From Bryobacterales bacterium (lineage in GTDB: Bacteria; Acidobacteriota; Terriglobia; Bryobacterales; Bryobacteraceae), in assembly GCA_020851555.1 (NCBI GenBank), contig JADZCM010000041.1, forward strand, positions 1-64,000: a DNA stretch of 64,000 nucleotides, in the 5' to 3' direction. Below the pieces are notes generated by a model. That model was given only the letters and a program-made list of their open reading frames with translations. It did no database searches and was not told where the DNA came from. The position numbers and the translations under genes were made by a program. Numbering within the stretch: the stretch's first letter is position 1; each line of letters begins with the position of its first letter. Of the stretch, positions 32,683-41,390 are shown piece by piece.

Positions 32683-33851
32683 CGGGCGGGCGGCTTTTCG
32701 GCTTCCTCTGTGCGCGCCGGCGGGAGGTCTTGCGCGGACGCGGCAGAGTGGGCGGCCACGCGGGAGATGGCGCGCACCAACTTGCGGTATGGAACGGCCG
32801 CCGCTCCGTCGAAGGGCAGCCACTCGCCGTCGCGGTAGGTGGAGTAATACCAGCGGGCGAGCACGGCCAGGTGATCCTGGCGCTCGCGCGCCGCGGGGGC
32901 GGACTGCCGGAGCGCCGCCGTCAACTCGCGCAGGCGCCGGTCGAGCGACACGGATTGCCCGCCCGCCGCCTCCACCGGAAAGCGCAACGGGTCAAGCCAG
33001 CCCCCGCCGAGCATGAACCACAACTGAACGGCGCCCTCCGCCGCCGAGGGCGTCACCGCGACGCCGCACAGGCGCTCCGCGTCGCGCGCCAGTTCGTCGC
33101 GCAGGCGGAGAACCTGCCGGATCTTCTCCAGTTGCTCGTGTACGCGCGCCGCCTCCTCAAACCGCATTTCCCGGCTGAGGCCGTCGCGCGCGCGGGTGAC
33201 CGAATCCATCAGTGAGCGCCCGTCCGTGGAAAGGAACTCGGCCACCCTCCGGACCTCGCTCGCGTATTCCTCCGCGCCGACGACCTGCTGGCAAGGCCGC
33301 AGGCACATGTTCATCTCGCCGTACATGCAGCCGGGATGGCCGTTTGACGGCACCAGGTCCTCATGGCAGCGGCGGATCTGGAACAGGTCGGAGAAACCGT
33401 CCAGAAACAGGCCGGCGGCCGCACGGGAACGAAAAGGGCCGTACCAGAGCGCCCTGGAACCCGAAAGTCTGGCCGACACGTAGCAGCGGGGAAACGCGTT
33501 GGAAAGAGCCAGCTTCACGTAGGGCGGCATCCGCAACCGCATGACGGAGCGGTACGAATCCGGATAGAGCCGCCGGGCCGCCTCCAGAAAGACGAGGTTG
33601 GTTTCCAGCCACGAGGCCGTGAGTTGGTACTGCACGCGCGAACTGACTTCACGCAGGTTCAACCGCTTCGACGACGTGCCGGAAGGGCTGAGCAGACGCA
33701 GCAGCCGGCGCCGCAGCACTGCGGTCCTGCCGAGGTACGGAGAGCCTCCGGCCGTTTCAATCACAAAGACCGCGGGCCGGTTCGCCAGCGCGGCGATCCG
33801 GGCATCCAGGGATCCGCCGGCATCGATCACCTCTGGCGACCATAGGGGCAC
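32679..33851 (-). CDS. UvrC N-terminal-half homologue (degenerate GIY-YIG, no RNase H domain)
   Basis: 390 residues. It follows UvrC from its N-terminus: a GIY-YIG-like start written AVFVIETAGGSPYLGRTAVL, then LWYGPFRSR, the cysteine box (CHEDLV ... CMYGEMNMCLRPCQQ), and a UVR motif (MRFEEAARVHEQLEKIRQV). The protein stops before the C-terminal 5' endonuclease (RNase H-like) and HhH parts, so it cannot perform dual incision alone. The GIY motif is changed to A-V-F / Y-L-G, so nuclease activity is doubtful. A cho-like role or a non-catalytic accessory of UvrB is possible. Confidence 0.78.
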   Translation of the reverse strand: MPLWSPEVIDAGGSLDARIAALANRPAVFVIETAGGSPYLGRTAVLRRRLLRLLSPSGTSSKRLNLREVSSRVQYQLTASWLETNLVFLEAARRLYPDSYRSVMRLRMPPYVKLALSNAFPRCYVSARLSGSRALWYGPFRSRAAAGLFLDGFSDLFQIRRCHEDLVPSNGHPGCMYGEMNMCLRPCQQVVGAEEYASEVRRVAEFLSTDGRSLMDSVTRARDGLSREMRFEEAARVHEQLEKIRQVLRLRDELARDAERLCGVAVTPSAAEGAVQLWFMLGGGWLDPLRFPVEAAGGQSVSLDRRLRELTAALRQSAPAARERQDHLAVLARWYYSTYRDGEWLPFDGAAAVPYRKLVRAISRVAAHSAASAQDLPPARTEEAEKPPAR

Positions 33852-33961
33852 TTCTCGAATTGTACGCCGGCCGGCGCGGAGATCGCCGCCGCAAAACGGA
33901 CGGACCGTGTGTGAATTCGGCCGGACAAAACATATGTCAACGAACGGCGTGCCCGCCCCCC

Positions 33962-33990
33962 TTGCAATAAACTCCGCATTTTGTTAGAAA
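33962..33990 (+). promoter_or_regulatory. Candidate promoter of the TPR-yvcK-glmU operon
   Basis: TTGCAA (33962-33967), a 17-bp spacer, and TAGAAA (33985-33990), in a locally AT-rich stretch 44 nt before the TPR gene start. Confidence 0.4.
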
Positions 33991-34034
33991 CGCTACTTGC
34001 CGGACGCCGCGGATGATGGTGTCCGGGCGGCCCC

Positions 34035-34625
34035 ATGAAGAAACAAGCTACTCGCTCCACAAGAGCCACTCCGAGGAAGAAGCCGGAACCGGACGGAGCT
34101 GAGGCCCCCCGGAGCCGCCTGGAGCAAAGCGAGTGGTTTGCCCAGGCCATCACGGAGTTTCGGGAGGGCCGGCTGAGCCAGGCGCGAGACCTTTTCGAGA
34201 AAGCTGCGGCGGGACCGGTCAAGGAAATGGCCCACGCCGCCAGAACGCACCTCCTCGTATGCGAGCGGAGGCTGAACCGGGACGCTCCCGCACCGGCCAG
34301 CGCCGAGGACCACTACAACCTGGGCGTGGCGCTTATCAACCGGCGCGACCTTGAGCGGGCCGAGCGGCACCTCCGCGAGGCGCTGAAGCTTGAGCCGGCG
34401 AGCGACCACATCTTGTACGCGCTCGCGCTCGCGCAGGGCCTGCGGGGCGACATCTACGGGGCGGGGGAGAGCCTGAAGCGAGCCATCGAACTGGAGCCGC
34501 GCGTGCGGTCTCAGGCGCGCGCCGATCCGGACTTCGCGAGCCTCATCCATCTGCCGCCCCTGGCCGGTCTGCTCCGGATCGACAAGGAGCGCGCCGCCGC
34601 GGGCCGGCCGGGCGGGACGCCATGA
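34035..34625 (+). CDS. TPR-repeat protein
   Basis: 196 residues, no signal peptide. A basic, low-complexity N-terminus (KKQATRSTRATPRKKPEP) is followed by tetratricopeptide-like helical pairs: AITEFREGRLSQARDLFEKA, HYNLGVALINRRDLERAERH and LREALKLEPASDHILYALAL, YGAGESLKRAIELEP. A protein-interaction role is likely. It ends 4 nt before yvcK and probably begins a three-gene operon with yvcK and glmU, which concern cell-envelope precursor supply. Confidence 0.8.
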   Translation: MKKQATRSTRATPRKKPEPDGAEAPRSRLEQSEWFAQAITEFREGRLSQARDLFEKAAAGPVKEMAHAARTHLLVCERRLNRDAPAPASAEDHYNLGVALINRRDLERAERHLREALKLEPASDHILYALALAQGLRGDIYGAGESLKRAIELEPRVRSQARADPDFASLIHLPPLAGLLRIDKERAAAGRPGGTP

Positions 34626-34629
34626 CCGT

Positions 34630-35682
34630 ATGAAGTCCTCGAGGACGGTGCGCGGCCAGGTAAGGCGCGCCGGCGTGCGCCCGTTGCGCATCGTGGCCAT
34701 CGGCGGAGGCACGGGGCTCTCGGCGCTGCTGAGGGGCTTGAAGGGCCATGCCGTTACCGCCGCGTCCTGGACGCCGCCCCCGGTGGACATCACGGCGGTG
34801 GTCACGGTCACCGACGATGGAGGCAGTTCGGGACGGCTGCGGCGGGAGTTTGACGTCTTGCCGCCCGGCGACATACGCAACTGCTTGGTCGCTCTCTCCG
34901 AAGACGAGGCGCAGATGTCGCGGCTCTTTCAGTACCGGTTCGCCGCCGGCAGGGGCCTGCGGGGGCACAGCTTCGGAAACCTGTTCCTGGCGGCGCTCGC
35001 CAACGTCACCGGCGACTTCGCGCAGGCCGTCAGAGTGTCCTCGGAGGTGCTGGCCGTAGCCGGACGCATCTTCCCCTCCACGGCGGCGAACGTTGCGCTC
35101 GAAGCGACTCTTGAGGACGGCACGAAAGTGACGGGCGAGACCCGGATCAGCAAGAGCCGGCAGCGGATCCGCCGGATCGCGCTGAAGCCGGGAGGCAGCC
35201 GTCCGCTGCGCGAGACCCTGGAGGCGATCGCGCGGGCGGATCTCATCACGCTCGGACCCGGCTCGCTGTACACCAGCGTCATTCCGAACCTGCTGGTGGA
35301 GGGCATTCCAGCGGCCCTGCGCAAGAGCGCCGCGGCCAAGGCGTATGTGGTGAACCTGATGTGGCAGCCGGGAGAGACCATGGGCTACTCCGCTTCGGAC
35401 CACGTGCGGGCCATCCTCGCACACTCCTGCCCGGGCCTGTTGGATTACGCGGTGGTGAACACCCGGCCGATCCGCCCGGCTCTTCGGAGAAAGTATGCCC
35501 GCCAGATGGCTCAGCCGGTCGCCATGGACACCGCCCGCCTCCGCGAGTTGGGGTTGCAGGTGATCGAGGCGGACCTGGCCGGGCAGGAGGCCGTGGTCCG
35601 CCACGATCCGGCGGCGCTGGCCGCCGCGCTGATCGGCCTGGCCCAGGCGAAGCGAGGCCGCCCGCAGCCGCGGGCCCGCTGA
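34630..35682 (+). CDS. yvcK: YvcK/CofD-like gluconeogenesis factor
   Basis: 350 residues. The N-terminal nucleotide-sugar-binding motif is VAIGGGTGLSALLRGLKG. Other family markers are TDDGGSSGRLRREF, LPPGDIRNCLVALS, GHSFGNLFLAAL and ITLGPGSLYTSVIPNLLV. YvcK proteins bind UDP-sugars such as UDP-GlcNAc, shape cell-wall synthesis and are needed on gluconeogenic carbon sources. Placement immediately before glmU, which makes UDP-GlcNAc, fits that link. Confidence 0.92.
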   Translation: MKSSRTVRGQVRRAGVRPLRIVAIGGGTGLSALLRGLKGHAVTAASWTPPPVDITAVVTVTDDGGSSGRLRREFDVLPPGDIRNCLVALSEDEAQMSRLFQYRFAAGRGLRGHSFGNLFLAALANVTGDFAQAVRVSSEVLAVAGRIFPSTAANVALEATLEDGTKVTGETRISKSRQRIRRIALKPGGSRPLRETLEAIARADLITLGPGSLYTSVIPNLLVEGIPAALRKSAAAKAYVVNLMWQPGETMGYSASDHVRAILAHSCPGLLDYAVVNTRPIRPALRRKYARQMAQPVAMDTARLRELGLQVIEADLAGQEAVVRHDPAALAAALIGLAQAKRGRPQPRAR

Positions 35683-35696
35683 GTCAGAATGTGTCT

Positions 35697-37085
35697 ATGG
35701 ACATACCGGTGAACGTGCTGATCCTGGCCGCCGGCCTCGGCACGCGGATGAAGTCGAAGCTCGCCAAAGTTCTGCACCGCGCGGGCGGGAGGACGCTCAT
35801 AGAACACGTCGTCGAGACGGCCTCCAGCCTGACTGCCCCGGAACGGATCTTCGTCGTGGTGGGACACCAGGCGGAGCAGGTGAAGGAAACGGTGGCGGCG
35901 CGTGGTGTGCGGTTCGTGACGCAGGCCGAACAGAAGGGGACCGCACACGCCGTCCAGTCCTGCCGCGAGACCGCCGGGGGAGACTCGCTGGTGGTGGTGC
36001 TCTATGGAGACTGCCCGCTGCTAAGCGCGGCGACGCTCGCCGGCCTGATCGAGCGTCAGCGCGCGAGTTCCGCCGCCCTGACGCTGCTAGCGACCGAACT
36101 CGATCATCCGGCCGGATACGGCCGCCTGCTCAGGGGCCCGGACGGGAGTGTGGAAGCCGTGGTGGAAGAGAACGCAGCCACCGCGCAGCAGCGGGCCATC
36201 CGTGAGGTCAACGCCGGAATCTACTGCTTTCGCGGCGACCTGCTGTGGAAGCACATCGGCGAGATCCTTCCCGACAACCCCGCTGGGGAGTTCTACCTCA
36301 CGGACATCGTCGCCGTCCTTCGCCGGGCCGGCCATGCCGTGCAAGCCATATCGCACAAGGACGCCCGGGAGTTGCTGGGCGTCAACACCCGCGTGGATCT
36401 GGCCGAGGCCGACCGCGTGCTGCGGGAGCGCACGGTCCTCGGCCTGATGCTGGACGGGGTGAGCATCGAGCGGCCGGAGACGGTGACCATCGACCCGCAG
36501 GTTCGCATCGGGCGGGATTCGGCCGTGGGACCGTTCGTACAGGTCGTGGGGAACAGCCGGATCGGGGAGGGCTGCCGCATCGGCTCGTGTTCCATCGTTG
36601 AGAACTCGATACTGGGCGACGGCGTGGTGGTGGCGCCCTTCACCGTGATCGCCGACTCGCAGCTCGAGAACAACGTTCAGGTGGGGCCCTTCGCGCGGCT
36701 GCGTCCCGGCAACCACCTGGAGGCGCGCGCGCGGGTGGGCAATTTCGTGGAATTGAAAAAGACGCGTCTGGGGGAGGATTCCGTGGCCATGCACCTGAGC
36801 TACCTGGGCGACGCGGCCATCGGCAAGCGGATCAACATCGGGGCGGGGACCATCACCTGCAACTACGACGGCGTCAAGAAGCACCAGACCACGATCGGCG
36901 ACGGAGCGTTCGTGGGAAGCCACTCGACGCTCGTGGCGCCGGTGCAGATCGGCCCCGGCAGCTACGTCGGCGCCGGGTCGGTGATCACGAAGGAAGTGCC
37001 GGGGGACGCCCTGGCGATTGGACGGAGCCGCCAAATGAACAAGACAGGCTGGGCGAAACGGCGGCGGGAGCGATTGCAGCCTTGA
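35697..37085 (+). CDS. glmU: Bifunctional GlcNAc-1-phosphate uridyltransferase / GlcN-1-phosphate acetyltransferase
   Basis: 462 residues from ATG 35697 (a GTG two codons upstream is also possible). It performs the last two steps to UDP-GlcNAc. The N-terminal uridyltransferase domain begins VLILAAGLGTRMKSKLAKVL. The C-terminal half is a left-handed beta-helix acetyltransferase with hexapeptide repeats (FVQVVGNSRIGEGCRIGS, GAGTITCNYDGVKKHQT). 14 nt after yvcK. Length is normal. Confidence 0.96.
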   Translation: MDIPVNVLILAAGLGTRMKSKLAKVLHRAGGRTLIEHVVETASSLTAPERIFVVVGHQAEQVKETVAARGVRFVTQAEQKGTAHAVQSCRETAGGDSLVVVLYGDCPLLSAATLAGLIERQRASSAALTLLATELDHPAGYGRLLRGPDGSVEAVVEENAATAQQRAIREVNAGIYCFRGDLLWKHIGEILPDNPAGEFYLTDIVAVLRRAGHAVQAISHKDARELLGVNTRVDLAEADRVLRERTVLGLMLDGVSIERPETVTIDPQVRIGRDSAVGPFVQVVGNSRIGEGCRIGSCSIVENSILGDGVVVAPFTVIADSQLENNVQVGPFARLRPGNHLEARARVGNFVELKKTRLGEDSVAMHLSYLGDAAIGKRINIGAGTITCNYDGVKKHQTTIGDGAFVGSHSTLVAPVQIGPGSYVGAGSVITKEVPGDALAIGRSRQMNKTGWAKRRRERLQP

Positions 37086-37477
37086 GCGTCAAATCGCCGT
37101 AACCCAGGGCTGGCCGTGCTTCGCGGGCCGAGCGCCTGCGCCGGCAGCTTTTGGGCTTGTCCCCGCGAGACCCTATCCGGATGTTCCGATTGGGCCAGGA
37201 GGTGGGGATTGTCCCACAGGCCAAGGAAGTGTTCCGCCTCGCCGAGATCCCACCCCTCTCCCGATTCATATTCAGGCCAGATTCGACGGCGGGCTTTCCC
37301 CGCCAGCAACAGCCTCTCACTCGCACTGTTCCCCTGACGCAGTGGCTACCGCAAGTCGTAAGTGACTGAATAAAGAGGAGATTGTATTCAATAGCGCCAA
37401 TACATTAAAAGTATTGCTTCTTAGTACTATCAGTATTACAATTCCCATGCGCTATACGTCTGAGGACTAGTACTAAA
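37086..37477. other. 392-bp gene-free region: structured GC part, then an AT-rich island
   Basis: No convincing CDS. At about 37159-37240 the sequence can fold into a rod: GCGAG/CTCGC, CGG/CCG, an internal bubble with TGTTCCG on both sides, TTGGGCC/GGCCAA and GTGGG-gattgt-CCCAC (37202-37217). This could be a small RNA. From about 37365 the base composition falls sharply and short symmetric elements cluster: TGAATA/TATTCA (37367-37372, 37385-37390), CAATAC-N7-GTATTG (37398-37416) and TTAGTACT...AGTACTAA (37421-37428, 37469-37476). These look like regulatory sites for the PilZ gene. Confidence 0.4.
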
Positions 37478-37981
37478 GTGCCTACCTGGGTATACTTTTT
37501 GGTTGGAGCTACTTTATTGGCCACGACAGGGATAGCGGTACTGTTCTACACGCAACGGCGGCGCATCCAGGAGGAGCCAACTGTCGTGCGACCGGCCGCT
37601 GCCGCCCAGCAAGTGAACTCCGGGCCCGGCGCCAAGGGGGCGGAGTGTGGTTCTTGCGCGGGCGTCGAGGAGAGACGTCAGGAATCCCGCGTTAGCGTGA
37701 GCCGCGAGGTCCGGGTCACCGTCCTCCGGCCCGAGCCCCTCACGCTTACCGGGCGCCTGATCAACCTGTCTAGCCGGGGGGCCGGACTCATAGTACAGCG
37801 GGAACTGCCGGTTGAGGCGGCTGTCGAGGTCGATTTTGAGGACGCGCTGTTGCTAGGCGAGGTACGGTGGTGCCGGCCTGAGGCGGCCACGTTCGTCGTC
37901 GGCCTGAGTGTGGACCACTGGCTTCCAGGCCTAATGAGGCTGGAACAGATGAAGGCGGGCCGCCAAGGCTCCTGGGTTTGA
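37478..37981 (+). CDS. Membrane-anchored PilZ-domain protein
   Basis: 167 residues from a GTG. One transmembrane helix near the N-terminus (YFLVGATLLATTGIAVLFYT) with the rest cytoplasmic. A variable linker (about 25-60) leads into a PilZ domain (about 62-160): the RxxxR element is in ERRQESRVSV and the second motif is NLSSRGAGLIV, which together bind c-di-GMP. It probably senses c-di-GMP at the membrane, but no partner is adjacent. Its codons and base composition are less GC-rich than those of neighbouring genes. Confidence 0.82.
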   Translation: MPTWVYFLVGATLLATTGIAVLFYTQRRRIQEEPTVVRPAAAAQQVNSGPGAKGAECGSCAGVEERRQESRVSVSREVRVTVLRPEPLTLTGRLINLSSRGAGLIVQRELPVEAAVEVDFEDALLLGEVRWCRPEAATFVVGLSVDHWLPGLMRLEQMKAGRQGSWV

Positions 37982-38053
37982 GACGCGCTGGTGTCCGGCA
38001 AGCCGGCGCTGCCGGCGCCGGGAGCCGCATGGTCCGCAGCGATCCAGGTTCGC

Positions 38054-38059
38054 TATACT
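38054..38059 (+). promoter_or_regulatory. -10-like hexamer 8 nt before the lipoprotein start
   Basis: TATACT, then ctgaatcg and the ATG at 38068. No -35 match at the usual distance; leader would be only 1-2 nt. Confidence 0.4.
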
Positions 38060-38067
38060 CTGAATCG

Positions 38068-38601
38068 ATGCCCAGACCCATTGCCTGCCTGTCGCTTGTC
38101 CTGTCCCTGCTGCTGGCCGCCGCGATTGCCTGCAAGCGAAACCGGCCGGCGGCGGACGCCACCATCGAGGAAGGTCCGCAACTGCTGACCATGCTCCAGA
38201 TGGGCGACCCGAACGCCGCCCCTCAACTGGTCAAAGGTTTTTACGAGGTGGAGGCCGGCTCCTGGCGCTGGACCATGGGGAAATTCTCGGTGATGCTCAG
38301 CCCCCCTCCAGGAGGCTCCGAGAAGGGCGCGAAGCTGGTGCTGAGGCTTATGGTGCCGGAACCCGTGTCGAAGAAACTCGGTCCCATCAAGCTCTCGGCC
38401 AGCGTGGAGGGAACGGCGCTTCCTGAGGAGACGTACGCCGCCCCCGGACAGAACGTCTATGCGCAGGACGTGCCGGCCAAGGCGCTGGCCAAGAGCGTAG
38501 TGGCCGTGGACTTCTCCCTGGATAAGTTCCTGCCGCCGGGAGAGGTGGACCAGCGGGAGTTGGGCCTGGTCGTGACGGCCGTCGGCTTTGAGCCCAGATG
38601 A
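38068..38601 (+). CDS. Predicted lipoprotein
   Basis: 177 residues. The signal peptide MPRPIACLSLVLSLLLAAAI ends in the lipobox A-I-A-C, so lipidation at about Cys22 is expected. The mature domain looks beta-rich (SWRWTMGKFSVMLSPPPGG, LVVTAVGFEP). I do not recognise a family. It overlaps the downstream membrane-protein gene by 4 nt (ATGA), so the two are likely expressed together and may cooperate at the envelope. Confidence 0.7.
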   Translation: MPRPIACLSLVLSLLLAAAIACKRNRPAADATIEEGPQLLTMLQMGDPNAAPQLVKGFYEVEAGSWRWTMGKFSVMLSPPPGGSEKGAKLVLRLMVPEPVSKKLGPIKLSASVEGTALPEETYAAPGQNVYAQDVPAKALAKSVVAVDFSLDKFLPPGEVDQRELGLVVTAVGFEPR

Positions 38602-40466
38602 AGCGGCTGGGGAGCGCGGCCTACTGGGCCGCCCCGAGTCTGTTCTGCCTGGTTCTCTACTGGCTCGGCTTGAAAGCGTGGTTCCGGCAGGATGATTTCG
38701 CCTGGCTGAGCCTGCACAACCATCTTCAGGAGCCGGGCGGTCTCTGGCGTCTCCTGTTCGCTCCGCAGGCCCAGGGCACCATCCGGCCGCTTAGCGAGCG
38801 GGCCTTCTTCCTGCTGTTCTACGGCCTTTTCGGCATGGACGCTCTGCCATACCGGATCGCCGTCTTCCTGACGCAGTTCGCCAACCTGGTGTTGATCAGC
38901 GCCATTGCCCGGCGGCTGACCGGCTCTCGCGCGGCCGGTTTCCTGGCGCCGGTGCTATGGGCCGCCAACGGCGCGCTGGCCACGGTAATGACCTGGACTT
39001 CGGCCTACAACCAGGCGCTCTGCGGCTTCTTCCTGCTGCTGAGCTTCTGGAGCCTGCTCCGCTTCGTGGAGACGGGCCGACGCCGGTACAACGTCCTCCA
39101 GTGGGCGGCGTTCCTTTTGGGCTTCGGCGCGCTAGAGATCAACGTGGTATACCCCGCCATTGCCGCCGCGTACGTTTTCGTGGCGGCGCGCGCCTACCTG
39201 CGCCGGACGCTGTGGCTGTTCGTCCCTTCCGTCGCGTTTGCCGCCATACACTGGCGATTCGCGCCGAAGCCGGCCACCGGGCCCTACATGATGCACTTCG
39301 ACTGGAGCGTACTCGGCAGCCTGGGCACGTACTGGACGTGGGCGCTGGGGCCGACGCGTCTCGACTATGCCTTGATCCGCCTGCCGCAGTGGCTGGCCGC
39401 GGCGGCCGTCGCCGCGCTTTCCGCGGGACTCCTGCTGTTCGCCGCCGCGCAGTGGCGCAGGAAGAACCGTGTGGGGGTATTCCTGCTGCTGTGGTTCGCG
39501 ATTCTTCTCGCCCCGGTCTTGCCGCTGCGGGACCACCTCTCCGACTACTACCTGACCACCCCGCTCATCGGCCTGGCCATTCTTGGGGCCTGGGCGCTGG
39601 CAGCCGCGTGGCGCCGCGGCTGGATGCACCGGACCGCGGCCCTCCTGCTGGCGGCGGTGTACCTCTCCTGTTCGCTCCCCGTGGCCCGCGCCGTTACCCG
39701 CTGGAATTACGAGTTCAGCCGGGATATGAGGGACCTGCTCCGCGGGCTTGTGCGGGCGCGCCAGCTTCATCCCGGCAAGATCATCCTGCTCACCGGGCTG
39801 GGGAGCGACCTGTTCTGGGGAACCATCTACCACAAGGCGCACTGGCTGGTGGGCGTGACGGACGTCTATCTGGCGCCGGGCGCCGAACAGGCCATCCAGG
39901 CGCGCCCGGAGATGGACGAGATTTCCGAGTACGTGCTGCCTGCCGGCGTCGCCAAGAGGGCGCTGGACGAGGACCGGGCGGTCGCGTACTCCGCGGCGCA
40001 GGGACGGCTGCGAAACGTCACCCAGGGCTTGAAGGCGATCGCCCGGGCGCGCTGGGGCGAGTCCGAGCTGCCCTGGAGAGTGGACGCGGGGAGCCCGCTT
40101 TTCGCGGCTCAACTGGGGCCCTCCTGGCACAAGATCGAGGGGGCCTACCGCTGGATGCCGAAGCGCGCCACTGTCGTGCTGCACGGCCCGTCCTCTCCGG
40201 GCGCCAAGGTCTATCTCAGCGGCTTCTGCGCCGCTGCGTTGTTGAAAAGTGGGCCGCTGCGTGTGACAGTGGGCGTGGACGGCGCCAGGGTCGGGGAGGC
40301 CGAATTGACCAGGCCGGACGCCGCGTTCGACCTTGCATTCCCGCTGCCGGCCGAGTCGGTTGGCAAACCTCAGATTGAAGTGGCAATCGAAGTGGACCGG
40401 ACGTTCACCGTCGCGGGCGACGGCCGGGAACTGGGCCTGGTCTTCGGCACAGTGTCCGTGCGGTGA
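38598..40466 (+). CDS. Polytopic membrane protein, GT-C glycosyltransferase-like
   Basis: 622 residues with about ten transmembrane helices up to residue ~370, then a ~250-residue soluble C-terminal part. An acidic motif DD (FRQDDFAW) in the first extracytoplasmic loop and the overall layout resemble GT-C-fold lipid-linked sugar transferases such as ArnT/PMT. The C-terminal part (GSDLFWGTIYHKAHW, and later a beta-rich end) would be periplasmic. Coupled to the lipoprotein gene upstream. Its stop abuts the convergent pirin stop with no spacer. Confidence 0.65.
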   Translation: MKRLGSAAYWAAPSLFCLVLYWLGLKAWFRQDDFAWLSLHNHLQEPGGLWRLLFAPQAQGTIRPLSERAFFLLFYGLFGMDALPYRIAVFLTQFANLVLISAIARRLTGSRAAGFLAPVLWAANGALATVMTWTSAYNQALCGFFLLLSFWSLLRFVETGRRRYNVLQWAAFLLGFGALEINVVYPAIAAAYVFVAARAYLRRTLWLFVPSVAFAAIHWRFAPKPATGPYMMHFDWSVLGSLGTYWTWALGPTRLDYALIRLPQWLAAAAVAALSAGLLLFAAAQWRRKNRVGVFLLLWFAILLAPVLPLRDHLSDYYLTTPLIGLAILGAWALAAAWRRGWMHRTAALLLAAVYLSCSLPVARAVTRWNYEFSRDMRDLLRGLVRARQLHPGKIILLTGLGSDLFWGTIYHKAHWLVGVTDVYLAPGAEQAIQARPEMDEISEYVLPAGVAKRALDEDRAVAYSAAQGRLRNVTQGLKAIARARWGESELPWRVDAGSPLFAAQLGPSWHKIEGAYRWMPKRATVVLHGPSSPGAKVYLSGFCAAALLKSGPLRVTVGVDGARVGEAELTRPDAAFDLAFPLPAESVGKPQIEVAIEVDRTFTVAGDGRELGLVFGTVSVR

Positions 40467-41390
40467 TCATTTCCGCGCGTGCTTGAGGAAAGTGCCCTTC
40501 TCGTATTCCTCGAAGGCGGCGCGCAGCTCGGCGCGGCTGTTCATCACGATGGGGCCGCCCCACGCCACGGGCTCTCCTAGCGGCTTGCCCGAGATCAGCA
40601 GGAACCGCACCGGTTCCCGGGCGGTCGAGATCGCGAGTTCATCGCCGTCCGGCAAAAAGAGCACGGCGCTCTCCGGGCCGATCAGACACTCCCGCTTGAA
40701 ATCGAAGTAGTTGACGCCGTCCATTTCGTAGGAATACGCGTCGCGCTCGGGCTCGAAGTAAGCTCTCCCTCCGGTCAGGTAAGCGGCAACCGTGTGTCCC
40801 GGCTTAACCGGAAGCCGCAGGCCGGAATCGGGAGGGACGCGAACGTCCAGGTACAGCGGGTCGATGGCGATGCCGTCCACCGGTCCCCGGACCGTCTTCA
40901 GAGTCCCGCAGATTACCCTGGCCGCCGCGCCGCCATCCAGCGTAACCTCTGGGATGTCCGCGCTCGAAACGTCCTGGTAACGGGGTTCGGTCATCTTCTG
41001 CGCCGCGGGCAGGTTGGCCCACAATTGGACGCCCCACATCTCCCCGTCTTCGCGCCCTTTGGGCATCTCCTGGTGGATGATGCCGCTGCCCGCCGTCATC
41101 CACTGCACGTCACCGGAGCGGATCACTCCCCTGTTGCCGAGGCTGTCTCCGTGCTCGACGCTTCCCTCGAAAAGATAAGTAATGGTCTCGATCCCCCGGT
41201 GCGGGTGCCACGGGAACCCGGCAAGGTAGTGCGCCGGGTTGTTGGAATGGAAGTCGTCCAGCAACAGAAAGGGGTCGAAACGCGGTACATCGTGATAGCC
41301 GAAGACCCGCTTGAGGTGAACCCCCGCACCTTCCAGAGTCGGTTTCCCCTTGAAAACCCTGTCGATCCGCCTGGCAGTCCCCACGTACAT
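40467..41390 (-). CDS. Pirin-family protein
   Basis: 307 residues from ATG 41390, which is preceded by AAGGAGG. Two cupin barrels. The metal-binding set is in the N-terminal one: HPHRGIETITYLFEGSVEHGDS (His, His, ... Glu) and SGIIHQEMP. Pirins of this type often have quercetinase-like dioxygenase activity or act as redox-linked regulators. No partner is adjacent, and the gene faces a 561-bp gene-free stretch upstream. Confidence 0.9.
   Translation of the reverse strand: MYVGTARRIDRVFKGKPTLEGAGVHLKRVFGYHDVPRFDPFLLLDDFHSNNPAHYLAGFPWHPHRGIETITYLFEGSVEHGDSLGNRGVIRSGDVQWMTAGSGIIHQEMPKGREDGEMWGVQLWANLPAAQKMTEPRYQDVSSADIPEVTLDGGAAARVICGTLKTVRGPVDGIAIDPLYLDVRVPPDSGLRLPVKPGHTVAAYLTGGRAYFEPERDAYSYEMDGVNYFDFKRECLIGPESAVLFLPDGDELAISTAREPVRFLLISGKPLGEPVAWGGPIVMNSRAELRAAFEEYEKGTFLKHARK

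Noticed and set aside
37086-37477. tRNA or rRNA fragment in the gene-free stretch
   Set aside because: No T-arm (GTTCRA), anticodon arm or acceptor pairing of tRNA type could be assembled.
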